A stretch of DNA of 15,006 nt from Gammaproteobacteria bacterium (GCA_027484495.1 JAIXSW010000004.1:1-15006); one strand, 5' to 3'; numbered from the stretch's first letter, positions 7,381 to 15,006 are shown. Translations and numbers: made by a program. Notes: generated by a model from the sequence alone, not told the origin.

Positions 7381-7581
7381 CAGATGTCGGCTAACTATTT
7401 TTAAAACGCTGAACCTGCTGGCAAATTCAGGCACACAGAATCTACGTCTTGCTGATCGTTGCCTTGAATCCATACAACACAAGCATCGCATGTCACCGAC
7501 ACGGTGGCTCAGCAAATGCCAAATGCAAATTGCCTGACCGGCCGGTAAACTGAGAAAAATTCAGCTATCAAAGGAATTCGA
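7381..7581 (+). other. spacer between the DUF3530 and DUF486 genes
   Basis: About 200 bases without a supportable gene. It holds tandem AAATGC-like words around 7514-7534, a perfect palindrome ACCGGCCGGT at 7537-7546, and the Shine-Dalgarno AAAGGA (7570-7575) of the DUF486 gene. No clear terminator or sigma70 box pair is visible, although a promoter for the DUF486 gene probably lies here. Confidence 0.5.
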
Positions 7582-7929
7582 ATGTCTCCGGTTCTAACGA
7601 CCATTGGCTTGCTGGTTCTGAGCAATATCTTTATGACTTTTGCCTGGTACGGCCATCTGAAGCACCTGAAATCTTCAGCATTACTAACCGCTATTCTGGT
7701 GTCCTGGGGCATCGCATTTTTTGAGTACATGCTGATGGTACCGGCGAACCGGATTGGTTCGCAGGTATTGAGTCTGGCGCAGTTAAAAATTCTGCAGGAA
7801 GTGATCACACTGGCGGTGTTTATCCCGTTCGCCGTGTTGTATATGAAAGAGCCGTTTAAGCTGAATTATGTGTACGCCGGCGTTTGTCTGCTGGGCGCCG
7901 TCTATTTTATGTTTTATTACAAAAGCTGA
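7582..7929 (+). CDS. DMT-superfamily DUF486 inner-membrane protein
   Basis: This 115-residue membrane protein has four predicted helices at about 4-22, 32-52, 69-88 and 95-113. It carries the conserved DUF486 blocks FAWYGHLK (20-27), FEYMLMVPANRIG (47-59) and LKILQEVITL (68-77). The family is distantly related to small drug/metabolite transporters, but no substrate is established to my knowledge. Length and block order are typical, so it appears intact. The start is fixed by AAAGGA six bases upstream. It converges on djlA with only 11 bases between the stop codons. Confidence 0.9.
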   Translation: MSPVLTTIGLLVLSNIFMTFAWYGHLKHLKSSALLTAILVSWGIAFFEYMLMVPANRIGSQVLSLAQLKILQEVITLAVFIPFAVLYMKEPFKLNYVYAGVCLLGAVYFMFYYKS

Positions 7930-7946
7930 GCCGGCCTGGCTCAGCT
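7924..7946. terminator. hairpin shared by convergent DUF486 and djlA stop codons
   Basis: AGCTGAGCC (7924-7932) and GGCTCAGCT (7938-7946) are perfect reverse complements with a GGCCT loop. The left arm contains the TGA of the DUF486 gene (7927-7929) and the right arm contains the TGA of djlA (7943-7941 on the minus strand). On the minus strand the stem is followed by TTTG, so it may end the amgK-murU-djlA transcript. On the plus strand the following bases are GCGATG, a poor tail, so termination in that direction is less likely. Confidence 0.6.
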
Positions 7947-8738
7947 GCGATGTTGTTTTAACAATTCGTACGCCGCCTGAATTTGCTGGGTTTTCTGGTT
8001 GGCCAGCTCCAGCATTTCTTTCGGCAGGCCTTGGGACATGAGCTTGTCCGGATGGTGCTGCGACATCTGCTTTTTATACGCTTTTTTCAGCTCAGTCTCA
8101 CTACAGTCCGGCGCGACACCTAATAATTGGTAGGCATCAGCCAGCGCATCCGCAGCAGGCGCTTGTTGGGTTGACCGTCGCGAAAAACGCGATTCGGCTT
8201 CGTACCGGCCAAGCAAATATTGTAAACGGGTATTCGAAATCGACAGTGCTGCCGCCACTTGTTGCAATAGCTTCAGCTCGATATCACTGAGCCGGCCATC
8301 GACATAGGCCACTGAAATCTGGATCTCCAGAAACATCTGCAGCAAATCAGGCCGCCAGCGATACGCTTGTCGCAAGGATTGCAGCTGCTGTTGCAATGGA
8401 AATTGGCTGTCTTTGCCTTCGCGAAAAGCCCGCTGTGCTTCCTGTTGCTGCTGCGCCCCCAACCCCAGCTGTTGCATAAACGCTACCGCTTTGTCGATGT
8501 GCGCCGTGGTGACGACACCATCGGCTTTGGCCAGGTGCCCCATCACCGCAAAAGTGCTGAACATAAACAAGCCTTGCGCTTCGCTCTGGTCGCGTTTGAA
8601 GCCACTGAATCCGCCGGCTTGCTCAAACTGCTGACGCATACTGCGGTCAAACCAATGGCCGATAAAAACGCCGACAATCAGGCCAGGAATTTTAAACATC
8701 GCCAGGCCAAACAAACCGCCCAGTAACTTACCCCACAT
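7941..8738 (-). CDS. djlA: DjlA, membrane-anchored J-domain co-chaperone of DnaK
   Basis: DjlA is an inner-membrane type III J-domain protein that stimulates DnaK ATPase activity. In E. coli it is linked to capsule (Rcs) signalling. The protein is 265 residues. A Gly-rich transmembrane helix (about 4-27, then GHWFDRS) anchors it with the C-terminus in the cytoplasm. A TerB-like helical domain spans about 55-180, with FEVMGH-type sequence FAVMGHLAKADG (63-74) and FLEIQISVAYVDG (136-148). The linker at 181-197 is short and Gln/Ala-rich, where E. coli has a longer Gly/Gln-rich one. The J-domain (about 201-265) contains HPD at 229-231 and the DjlA-specific DKLMSQGLP. The ATG at 8738 is preceded by AGGAG about seven bases upstream. 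It is the third gene of the amgK-murU-djlA run, 14 bases after the murU stop. Confidence 0.95.
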   Translation of the reverse strand: MWGKLLGGLFGLAMFKIPGLIVGVFIGHWFDRSMRQQFEQAGGFSGFKRDQSEAQGLFMFSTFAVMGHLAKADGVVTTAHIDKAVAFMQQLGLGAQQQQEAQRAFREGKDSQFPLQQQLQSLRQAYRWRPDLLQMFLEIQISVAYVDGRLSDIELKLLQQVAAALSISNTRLQYLLGRYEAESRFSRRSTQQAPAADALADAYQLLGVAPDCSETELKKAYKKQMSQHHPDKLMSQGLPKEMLELANQKTQQIQAAYELLKQHRS

Positions 8739-8752
8739 AATTCGGCTCCTGT

Positions 8753-9427
8753 TCAGCTCTTGCTGCGAAAAAGAATGTCAGCGTCTGCCAGACGCTGCGG
8801 TGTGCCAATGTCGGCCCAATACCCCTGATACAACTCAGCACTGACGTCGCCACGCAGCATCGCTGCACGTAAAAATGGCGCCAGCTTTTGTGCACCCGGT
8901 GGTACATCATGGAAAAATTCGGGCCGGTACAGTGCAATGCCACTGAAGGTATATTTAACCGGCCCCTCAACGCAGGCGTCACCTTGCTGCAATGCAAAGT
9001 CGCCGTGCGGGTGCTGTGGCGGATTGGGCACCAACACCAGATGCGCCATTTTATCCGGCGCTAACGCCTGCAGCAGGCGGCCGAATGGGAAATCGGTCAG
9101 TACATCACCATTTACGACCAGAAACGGCGCATCACCGAGCAGCGGTAACGCCAGGCGGATCCCCCCTGCCGTTTCCAGCCCGGTCTCCCCTTCAGGCGAG
9201 TAAACAATATCAAGGCCAAACTGCCGGCCATCACCCAGCCGCGCTTCAATTTTTTCGCCAAGCCAGGCATGATTAATCACTACCGATTGAACACCGGCAT
9301 GGCTCAGCGCTAACAGATGATGTTCAATCAACGGCCGGCCGCCTACCTGCAACAGCGGCTTTGGCAAGTGATCTGTTAAAGGCCGCATCCGCTCGCCACG
9401 GCCGGCCGCCAGAATCATTGCGCGCAT
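8753..9427 (-). CDS. murU: N-acetylmuramate alpha-1-phosphate uridylyltransferase MurU
   Basis: MurU joins MurNAc-1-phosphate to UTP, giving UDP-MurNAc and pyrophosphate. This is the second step of a peptidoglycan-recycling route that bypasses MurA. The protein is 224 residues, near the length of the Pseudomonas enzyme. It is a compact GT-A-type nucleotidyltransferase without the left-handed helix domain of GlmU. Visible motifs are LAAGRGERMRPLT (6-18), the PKPL lysine Lys23, and NGD at 106-108 (Asp108 as metal ligand). SPEGETGLETAGGI (77-90) and WADIGTP (204-210, second metal Asp206) follow. The ATG at 9427 overlaps the end of amgK by 13 bases and has GAGG about eight bases upstream within amgK, so the two are probably translationally coupled. 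A general sugar-nucleotide transferase is the alternative, but the amgK neighbour argues for MurU. Confidence 0.9.
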   Translation of the reverse strand: MRAMILAAGRGERMRPLTDHLPKPLLQVGGRPLIEHHLLALSHAGVQSVVINHAWLGEKIEARLGDGRQFGLDIVYSPEGETGLETAGGIRLALPLLGDAPFLVVNGDVLTDFPFGRLLQALAPDKMAHLVLVPNPPQHPHGDFALQQGDACVEGPVKYTFSGIALYRPEFFHDVPPGAQKLAPFLRAAMLRGDVSAELYQGYWADIGTPQRLADADILFRSKS

Positions 9428-10428
9428 GCACTGACCTCGGCAAACCGTGGCAGCACGACAGCATCAAACCACTGGCTAAATTCAGTCAGTTCAGGATAAA
9501 TAGCTGCTATATCGCGCACATATCCCACTACGCGTGGTAAATCAGCCAGATAACCGGCTTTGCTATCACGATGGTAGAGACGGGCAAAAATACCACAAAC
9601 TTTCAGATGACGTTGCAGACCGGTCCAGTCAAAAGCCCGGCGAAATTGCGCCAGCGAGTAGTCGGCGCTCACGCGGTTTTGTTGCTGTAACAGCAGATAA
9701 AACTCATCACGCAGTGACGCCACCAGCGTATCCGGCCAACGCAGGTAGCAATCGCGTAACAACGACACGGCGTCATAGCTGACCGGTCCGACAACCGCGT
9801 CCTGAAAATCAATCACTGCCAGCGATTGATCGGGCTGGATCATCAGATTGCGGCTATGAAAATCGCGGTGCATGCCCGCTTGCGGCTGCGCCAATACTTC
9901 GTCCGCGATGCAGGCAAAAGTGCGGTGAAGCATCTGGCTGGTTGTTGCATCCGGCGTGATTTGCAGATGCACCGGTAAAAACCAGTCGAGGAAAATTTGC
10001 AGTTCACGCAACACAAAAGCACGGTCAAATTGTGGCAATGGGCCTTGGGAAGTGGCCGTCACTGTCTGCATCAGGGGTAATAGTCGCAGTGCCTGACGAT
10101 ACCAGTCGGCAGCATTTTGTGCATTCAGGCTGAACTGTAATAGGTCGTCGCCCAGATCCTGCAATAACACCAGGCCGGCAGCCGGATCCGAGGTTAATAC
10201 CGCCGGCACTTGCAGACCGGCAGCCGCCAATGCATTCGCCACCGCGATGAAACGCTGACTGTCTTCCAACGCCGGCGGCGCATCCATTAATACCCAGTGT
10301 TCGGCATCATTTTGTACACGGAAATAACGCCGGAAACTGGCGTCACCACTGATTGCGTGAAACTGTACAGGGCTGTCAGCCTGATACTGCTGTAAAAAAT
10401 TCTGAATTTGTGACAACCTTTCCGCCAC
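9415..10428 (-). CDS. amgK: N-acetylmuramate/N-acetylglucosamine anomeric kinase AmgK
   Basis: AmgK phosphorylates the anomeric hydroxyl of MurNAc (and GlcNAc) with ATP and feeds MurU in cell-wall recycling. The protein is 337 residues with an aminoglycoside-phosphotransferase/choline-kinase fold. The N-lobe includes SGDASFRRYFRV (27-38), a glycine-rich-loop-like turn, and VLMDAPP (46-52). The catalytic loop MHRDFHSRNLM lies at 186-196 (Asp189 as likely base), and the metal-binding IDFQDA at 206-211 contains Asp207. The start is a GTG at 10428 with GGAG seven bases upstream; there is no nearby in-frame ATG. It is first in the minus-strand run amgK-murU-djlA and divergent from lptD, the order known from Pseudomonas. 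Assignment to AmgK rather than another kinase of this family rests on motifs plus this neighbourhood. Confidence 0.9.
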   Translation of the reverse strand: MAERLSQIQNFLQQYQADSPVQFHAISGDASFRRYFRVQNDAEHWVLMDAPPALEDSQRFIAVANALAAAGLQVPAVLTSDPAAGLVLLQDLGDDLLQFSLNAQNAADWYRQALRLLPLMQTVTATSQGPLPQFDRAFVLRELQIFLDWFLPVHLQITPDATTSQMLHRTFACIADEVLAQPQAGMHRDFHSRNLMIQPDQSLAVIDFQDAVVGPVSYDAVSLLRDCYLRWPDTLVASLRDEFYLLLQQQNRVSADYSLAQFRRAFDWTGLQRHLKVCGIFARLYHRDSKAGYLADLPRVVGYVRDIAAIYPELTEFSQWFDAVVLPRFAEVSACAQ

Positions 10429-10566
10429 CTGAGCACTCCAAACCGGGCAAAAGCCGCACTATAACGGATTAGCCGAGCGGCGAAAATTGATTTATCATAC
10501 AGGCCCTCTTTTTGCACACAGGTCATCAGTGGCCTGATGGAACAGAGCAACTTTTTGGAACGCCGG
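10429..10566. promoter_or_regulatory. divergent amgK / lptD promoter region
   Basis: This 138-base region separates amgK (minus) from lptD (plus). For amgK, a good -10 TATAGT lies on the minus strand at 10463-10458, with a weak TTTTCG 17 bases upstream at 10486-10481. That would give a short leader of about 20 bases. For lptD, a TATCAT at 10493-10498 is the best -10 candidate, but no good -35 box lies at the right distance. I see no sigmaE-type GAACTT element, although lptD is sigmaE-controlled in E. coli. Confidence 0.4.
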
Positions 10567-12846
10567 ATGAAATACCAAGCCTTGTACCTGCTGATGTTCG
10601 GACTCCCGGGTCTGGCGCTTGCTGCTGAGCCGGTCAGGCAGTGTTATCCTACCCTGACGTTGCCCGAGCGACTGGCGCAGCTCGATAAAAATGATAACAA
10701 CCTGCGGATATTTTCCGGCAAAGTCAGATTGAACGATAACCAGAGCGCAGTATTCAGCGACGGTGTCGAACTGACACACCGCGATACTTTGTTAAGTGCC
10801 CCCAGTGCGACTTTTTCCAAAGCCGAGCAGCACATGTTTGCCGATGGCGGCATTAGCTATTACAGCTCACAACTCAAAGTCAGCAGCAGCTCATTCAGTG
10901 CCCGTGTCAACGACAACAATGCCACCATGACCGATGCCGACTATCGCTTTATCAGCCAGGCTGGCCGCGGCTATGCCAAAGAAATGCAGGCGTCCAGCGA
11001 ACAGGTCACCTTAAAAGAAGCCAGCTTTACCACTTGCCCGGATGGTGATAACGGCTGGGCACTGGAAGCGGAAGATATCCAGCTCAATGCCGACGATGGC
11101 TGGGGCGAAGCCTGGAATTCAGTGGTTAAAATCAAAGGCGTGCCGGTGTTGTATTTACCGTACATGACTTTCCCGGTCAGCAATCAGCGCAAATCAGGCC
11201 TGCTCATCCCGAAGTTTGGCAGCTCGCAAAAACTGGGCGTGGATTTACAGCTACCGTATTATCTGAATCTGGCCGACAACTACGACGCGACCATCACGCC
11301 ACGCTATATGAGCGAGCGTGGCACCCAGCTGAAAACCGAGTTTCGCTATCTGACGGCACAAGATAGCGGAAAACTACAGCTGGAATTTCTGCCGGATGAC
11401 CAGGATAAACCCGCTGGTTTTGGTAGTCGTTACCTGAGCCACGTCGAACATCGTTCGGATTTTGCCGATAACTGGCGTGCTCAGGTTGATTTTACCGATG
11501 TCAGCGACGACGGCTATTTAAGTGAGCTCGGCTCCGACTTTAATAATCAGAGCGATACCCAGCTGAACCGTCATGCCAGCCTGAGTTATTTTGGCACGGA
11601 CGTGCGTTCAGATATCCGATTGCAAGGCTTTGAAATTCTGGGTAATTATGCTGACACTTACTCCTACGCAGCGTTGCCGCAATGGGATTTGCAATCAGCA
11701 CGCCCACTACAACTGCCCGCCGGCGTCGAATTCAGCTGGCACAGTCAGTATTCTCATTTTGCCAATGACAACGCGCCGATTAAACAGGCTGATCGGCTGC
11801 ATCTGGAACCCACATTACGCTTGCCTTATGTAACGCCAGCCTATGAACTGCAGTTTGAAACTGGCCTGATGTCGACGTTTTATCAACAAAAACGCCGCAC
11901 CGATCTGACCACTTTACCGCCCGAACTGGCGCTGGTGGCTGAAGATACCGAACGGCACCTGCCGAAAGTGCAGCTCAATGGTAAACTGAATTTCGAACGT
12001 GACGCCCGCTGGTTTGGTCAATCGTCGTTACAGACGCTGGAGCCACAAATCCAGTATCTGTATATTCCATACCGTGATCAGAGCCAGATCTGGCAATATG
12101 ACACCGCACGGTTGCAGGATGATTATTACGGTTTGTTCCGGCAAAACCGTTTTTCCGGCCTGGATCGGATCAACGATGCGAATCAGCTGACGCTCGGTGC
12201 GACGACGCGGATCTATGACGAATTTGATACTGAGCGTTTCCGCTTCAGTTTGGGCCAGATCCTGTTTCTGGCGACGCCGGATGGGAAGAACCCCGACAAT
12301 AATCAGCCGATCGCGGCCACCGAATCGATCTTTGCTGCTGAATCTGTGCTGCATTTTCAGCAACGCTGGTTTTTAAATAACGGCGTACAGTATGATTCGA
12401 AAACCAAGCGCGTGATCAAAAGCAATGTGTCGCTGGATTACCGTGCAGATGATAAAAACCTGCTGCAGTTGAACCATCGCTACAGCCGCTATGTCTCAGG
12501 CAACGAGATTGAGCAGTTGGGTGCCCTGGGTACCATGCCGCTGAATAACCAATGGCAGCTGGTCGGCAGTTATTATCGCGATTTACACAATGACCGGATG
12601 ATTGAAGCCAACGTCGGCTTGCAGTATGAATCATGCTGCTGGGCGGTCCGGCTGATCGCCCGCCGGCAAATTGAGACCAATCTGGATTTGCCGATCAACA
12701 ATATCAACTCCCCGTTCAAACTCGACAGCGGCATTGCGTTGCAGTTTGTGTTAAAAGGGTTTGGGGATAGTGCAGGTTTTAACGTGTCGGACATGCTGTC
12801 CACTGGGGTCTTTGGTTATCGCCGTCCCTATTTATTAAATAATTAG
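10567..12846 (+). CDS. lptD: LPS-assembly outer-membrane protein LptD
   Basis: LptD, plugged by lipoprotein LptE, is the outer-membrane translocon that places LPS in the outer leaflet. The protein is 759 residues, slightly shorter than the E. coli one. A signal peptide at 1-19 ends ALA|AEP. The periplasmic beta-jellyroll (LptA/OstA-like) spans about 45-190, and a large beta-barrel fills the rest, starting near VPVLYLPYMTFPVSNQRKSG (192-211). The four cysteines needed for two non-consecutive disulfides are all present: Cys26, Cys157 and the adjacent pair Cys690-Cys691. I start at the ATG at 10567 because the signal peptide begins there. An in-frame ATG at 10537 would add ten polar residues, and neither has a strong ribosome binding site. 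surA follows after 11 bases and encodes the chaperone that LptD needs. Confidence 0.96.
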   Translation: MKYQALYLLMFGLPGLALAAEPVRQCYPTLTLPERLAQLDKNDNNLRIFSGKVRLNDNQSAVFSDGVELTHRDTLLSAPSATFSKAEQHMFADGGISYYSSQLKVSSSSFSARVNDNNATMTDADYRFISQAGRGYAKEMQASSEQVTLKEASFTTCPDGDNGWALEAEDIQLNADDGWGEAWNSVVKIKGVPVLYLPYMTFPVSNQRKSGLLIPKFGSSQKLGVDLQLPYYLNLADNYDATITPRYMSERGTQLKTEFRYLTAQDSGKLQLEFLPDDQDKPAGFGSRYLSHVEHRSDFADNWRAQVDFTDVSDDGYLSELGSDFNNQSDTQLNRHASLSYFGTDVRSDIRLQGFEILGNYADTYSYAALPQWDLQSARPLQLPAGVEFSWHSQYSHFANDNAPIKQADRLHLEPTLRLPYVTPAYELQFETGLMSTFYQQKRRTDLTTLPPELALVAEDTERHLPKVQLNGKLNFERDARWFGQSSLQTLEPQIQYLYIPYRDQSQIWQYDTARLQDDYYGLFRQNRFSGLDRINDANQLTLGATTRIYDEFDTERFRFSLGQILFLATPDGKNPDNNQPIAATESIFAAESVLHFQQRWFLNNGVQYDSKTKRVIKSNVSLDYRADDKNLLQLNHRYSRYVSGNEIEQLGALGTMPLNNQWQLVGSYYRDLHNDRMIEANVGLQYESCCWAVRLIARRQIETNLDLPINNINSPFKLDSGIALQFVLKGFGDSAGFNVSDMLSTGVFGYRRPYLLNN

Positions 12847-12857
12847 ACTGGAAAATT

Positions 12858-14147
12858 ATGAAGTTAACACAGCTGATTGCCGCGACTCTGACCACTTGTG
12901 TCATGTTGAATTGCCAGGCCGTCGAAACCAAAGTCGATGCCGTAGCCGCGATCGTCAACAATAGTGTCGTTCTGGAAACTGAAGTCCGCGACATGGTCGC
13001 CCGCGTGAAAAAGAATGCAGCCAAACAAGGCCAGACTTTACCCTCTGATTCGGCCTTACAGGTGCAAGCTCTGGAACGATTAATTATGAACAGCCTGCAA
13101 CTGCAGGTGGCAAAACGGATGGGCCTGCAAATCACCGATGCGCAGCTTGACCAGACCATCGAAAACATCGCCCGCGAGCAAAAAGTCTCGGTTGAGCAGT
13201 TCCGCGCACAGGTTGTGCGGGAAGAAGGTAGCTACGAGCTGTTCCGTGAGCGGTTACGCGAAGAAATCACCACAGGTGAAGTGCTGCGTGCCAACGTGCA
13301 ACGCCGCATTTATGTCAGCCCGCAAGAGATTGATACGCTGACTAAAATGATGGAACAGCAAGGTGCCAGCAACGAACAATACAACATCGGCCATATTTTA
13401 CTGGCCCTGCCAGGCCAGCCGACTGCAGAACAGATCAAAGATGCTGAGAGCAAAGCGACCAAAGTCATGGAGCTGTTGCGCGGCGGCAGCGATTTCAAAA
13501 AAATCGCCATTGCTTCATCGTCTGCAGAAACTGCACTGGAAGGCGGTGATATGGGTTGGATGAATATCAACGAAATGCCAACCTTGTTCGCGGACCAAGT
13601 GCGCGGCAAAAAGAAAAAGGACCTGATCGGACCGCTGCGTTCAGGTGCCGGTTTCCATATTCTGACCATTTTTGATATCAAAGGCGCCAACGTAGTTGAA
13701 TTCGAAGAGATTTCTTCACGCCATGTCTTAATCAAGCCATCCATCATTGTCAGCGAAGAAAAAGCCAAAAATATGCTGGCGAAATTTGCTGTTGATTTTA
13801 AAGCCGGCAAAGCAGATTTCGCTAAGTTTGCCAAAGAGCATTCTGAAGATCCGGGTTCCCGTTTAAAAGGCGGTGAACTGGGTTGGGCCGATCCAAACGT
13901 GTTTGTCCCTGAATTCCGCGATACCTTAAAAACTCTGAAAAAAGACCAGTTAAGCGAACCATTCCGCACCGAACACGGCTGGCACATCGTTCAGTTGATG
14001 GATCGCCGTACTGTCGACGCGACCGCCGAGAAAAAACGTGAACAGGTCACGCGGATGATTTATAACCGCCGCTTCAACGAGGAATCCAGCAACTTCCTGC
14101 GTGAGATCCGCGACGAAGCCTTTATCGAAGTATTGGCAGATAAATAA
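12858..14147 (+). CDS. surA: periplasmic chaperone / peptidyl-prolyl isomerase SurA
   Basis: SurA escorts unfolded outer-membrane proteins across the periplasm to the BAM complex. The protein is 429 residues, against 428 in E. coli. A signal peptide at about 1-21 (probable cut CQA|VET) precedes the N-terminal chaperone domain, which begins VDAVAAIVNNSVVLETEV (26-43). Two parvulin domains follow. The first (about 174-275) has YNIGHILLALP, GGDMGW (229-234) and GFHILTIFD. The second (about 285-384) has SSRHVLIKPS, GGELGW (338-343) and GWHIVQLMDRR. The C-terminal helix, which returns to the N-domain, ends in AFIEVLADK. The gene lies 11 bases after lptD, and its TAA stop overlaps the ATG of pdxA by one base, so lptD-surA-pdxA should be co-transcribed. 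Confidence 0.97.
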   Translation: MKLTQLIAATLTTCVMLNCQAVETKVDAVAAIVNNSVVLETEVRDMVARVKKNAAKQGQTLPSDSALQVQALERLIMNSLQLQVAKRMGLQITDAQLDQTIENIAREQKVSVEQFRAQVVREEGSYELFRERLREEITTGEVLRANVQRRIYVSPQEIDTLTKMMEQQGASNEQYNIGHILLALPGQPTAEQIKDAESKATKVMELLRGGSDFKKIAIASSSAETALEGGDMGWMNINEMPTLFADQVRGKKKKDLIGPLRSGAGFHILTIFDIKGANVVEFEEISSRHVLIKPSIIVSEEKAKNMLAKFAVDFKAGKADFAKFAKEHSEDPGSRLKGGELGWADPNVFVPEFRDTLKTLKKDQLSEPFRTEHGWHIVQLMDRRTVDATAEKKREQVTRMIYNRRFNEESSNFLREIRDEAFIEVLADK

Positions 14148-15006
14148 TGACTTTACGGATTGGCGTCACACCGGGCGAACCGGCCGGCATTGGTCCGGAT
14201 CTGATCATTCAGCTGGCACAGCAAGACTGGCCGGCAGAGCTGGTGGTGTGTGCTGATCCGTCGTTGTTGCTGGACAGGGCAAAGCTACTTGGTCTGCCGC
14301 TGCAGCTACTGCCGTATCAGGCCGACCTGCCGCCGCAACCACAACGTGCCGGCACCCTGACTATCGCACCTTTTACTCTGGCGCAGCCAGTCGAACCCGG
14401 TGTGCTGAATGAAAATAACGGCCGTTATGTGGTCGAAACGCTGACCTTTGCTGGTCAGCAATCGATGCAAAAGCAGTTTGACGCAATTGTCACAGGCCCA
14501 GTCCACAAAGGCATTATTAACAAGTCCGGTATTCCGTTTAGTGGTCACACCGAGTTTTTTGCCCTGCAATCGAATACGCCCTATGTGGTGATGATGCTGG
14601 CTACCGAGGGCCTGCGCGTAGCGTTGGTCACGACGCATATTCCTTTGGCCTATGTCGCCAAAGCCATCACCCGCGAACGTTTGCTGCAGGTAACCCGGAT
14701 CCTGCATCAGGATTTACAACAAAAATTTGCAATCGCCAATCCACGGATTTACGTCTGCGGTCTGAATCCGCATGCTGGCGAAGATGGCCATCTCGGCAGG
14801 GAAGAAATTGATGTCATCCGCCCGGCATTGGATGAACTTCGGGCTGAAGGCATGGACCTGATTGGCCCGCTGCCAGCCGACACCTTGTTTCAAAGTAAAT
14901 ATCTCGACAACGCCGACGCAGTTCTGGCGATGTATCATGATCAGGGGTTACCGGTGCTGAAACACAAAGGTTTCGGCCGTTCGGTCAATATCAGCCTTGG
15001 GCTGCC
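14147..15006 (+). CDS. pdxA: 4-hydroxythreonine-4-phosphate dehydrogenase PdxA (3' end cut by window)
   Basis: PdxA oxidises 4-phosphohydroxy-L-threonine with NAD(P)+ in pyridoxal 5'-phosphate synthesis; the product decarboxylates and goes to PdxJ. The first 286 codons are present and the window ends mid-codon; E. coli PdxA is 329 residues, so about 40 are missing. The N-terminus RIGVTPGEPAGIGPDL is diagnostic. Substrate-binding SGHTEFF lies at 132-138. The three metal-binding histidines are present: His164 in TTHIPL, His209 in NPHAGEDGH and His264 in MYHDQGLP. The ATG at 14147 shares its A with the last base of the surA stop (TAATG), which suggests translational coupling. In E. coli rsmA and apaG follow, so they may lie beyond the edge. 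Confidence 0.97.
   Translation, partial: MTLRIGVTPGEPAGIGPDLIIQLAQQDWPAELVVCADPSLLLDRAKLLGLPLQLLPYQADLPPQPQRAGTLTIAPFTLAQPVEPGVLNENNGRYVVETLTFAGQQSMQKQFDAIVTGPVHKGIINKSGIPFSGHTEFFALQSNTPYVVMMLATEGLRVALVTTHIPLAYVAKAITRERLLQVTRILHQDLQQKFAIANPRIYVCGLNPHAGEDGHLGREEIDVIRPALDELRAEGMDLIGPLPADTLFQSKYLDNADAVLAMYHDQGLPVLKHKGFGRSVNISLGL

Noticed and set aside
7537..7546. Perfect palindrome ACCGGCCGGT before the DUF486 gene as an operator.
   Set aside because: CCGGCC/GGCCGG words are frequent throughout this window (for example around 9332, 9399 and 14170), so a ten-base example is expected by composition.
13310..13987. Minus-strand open frame of 225 codons inside surA.
   Set aside because: Fully antisense to the two parvulin domains of surA and without recognisable motifs or ribosome binding site; long antisense frames are common in this codon-usage context.
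1..15006. Mobile element, prophage, CRISPR array, restriction or other defence system.
   Set aside because: No transposase, integrase, terminal inverted repeats, spaced repeat array or defence-gene motif is visible; all genes are housekeeping or envelope genes.

Overview
The window looks like the chromosome of a gammaproteobacterium of roughly even GC, probably an Alteromonadales/Chromatiaceae-type organism such as Rheinheimera or a relative. The genus is an inference from gene order and protein similarity recalled from memory. Support comes from a full-length RapA, RluA, DjlA, LptD, SurA and PdxA set in the arrangement known from gammaproteobacteria. I see no mobile element, CRISPR array, rRNA or tRNA. 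All major genes are intact; only the last one (pdxA) is cut by the window edge.

Layout. Bases 77-1468 (minus) hold a PIN-PhoH RNA-acting ATPase with a terminator-like hairpin in its leader. It diverges from rapA-rluA (1677-5248, plus), which cover transcription-complex recycling and rRNA/tRNA pseudouridylation. A block of three plus-strand genes follows: an OmpA-family outer-membrane protein with a strong promoter and a perfect terminator (5363-6535), a DUF3530 exported hydrolase-like protein (6604-7380) and a small DUF486 membrane protein (7582-7929). DUF486 converges on a minus-strand operon, amgK-murU-djlA (10428 down to 7941). The two convergent stop codons lie in the two arms of one hairpin. 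amgK diverges from lptD-surA-pdxA (10567 to the window end, plus).

How the genes fit together. Much of the window concerns the cell envelope. LptD inserts LPS in the outer membrane, and SurA chaperones outer-membrane barrels including LptD. The OmpA-family protein is a likely SurA client. AmgK and MurU salvage peptidoglycan sugars to UDP-MurNAc, and DjlA is an inner-membrane J-domain co-chaperone of DnaK. rapA-rluA, djlA and lptD-surA-pdxA keep the order and relative orientation of Escherichia coli. The amgK-murU pair sits next to lptD as in Pseudomonas, and the OmpA/DUF3530/DUF486 block is extra.

I do not see a clearly new biological system. The items most worth a second look are the phoH leader hairpin with a possible alternative pairing, the palindrome over the ompA -35 region, the OmpA C-terminal domain lacking its usual peptidoglycan-binding Asp, and the uncharacterised DUF3530 protein. 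No gene-free stretch exceeds about 210 bases.
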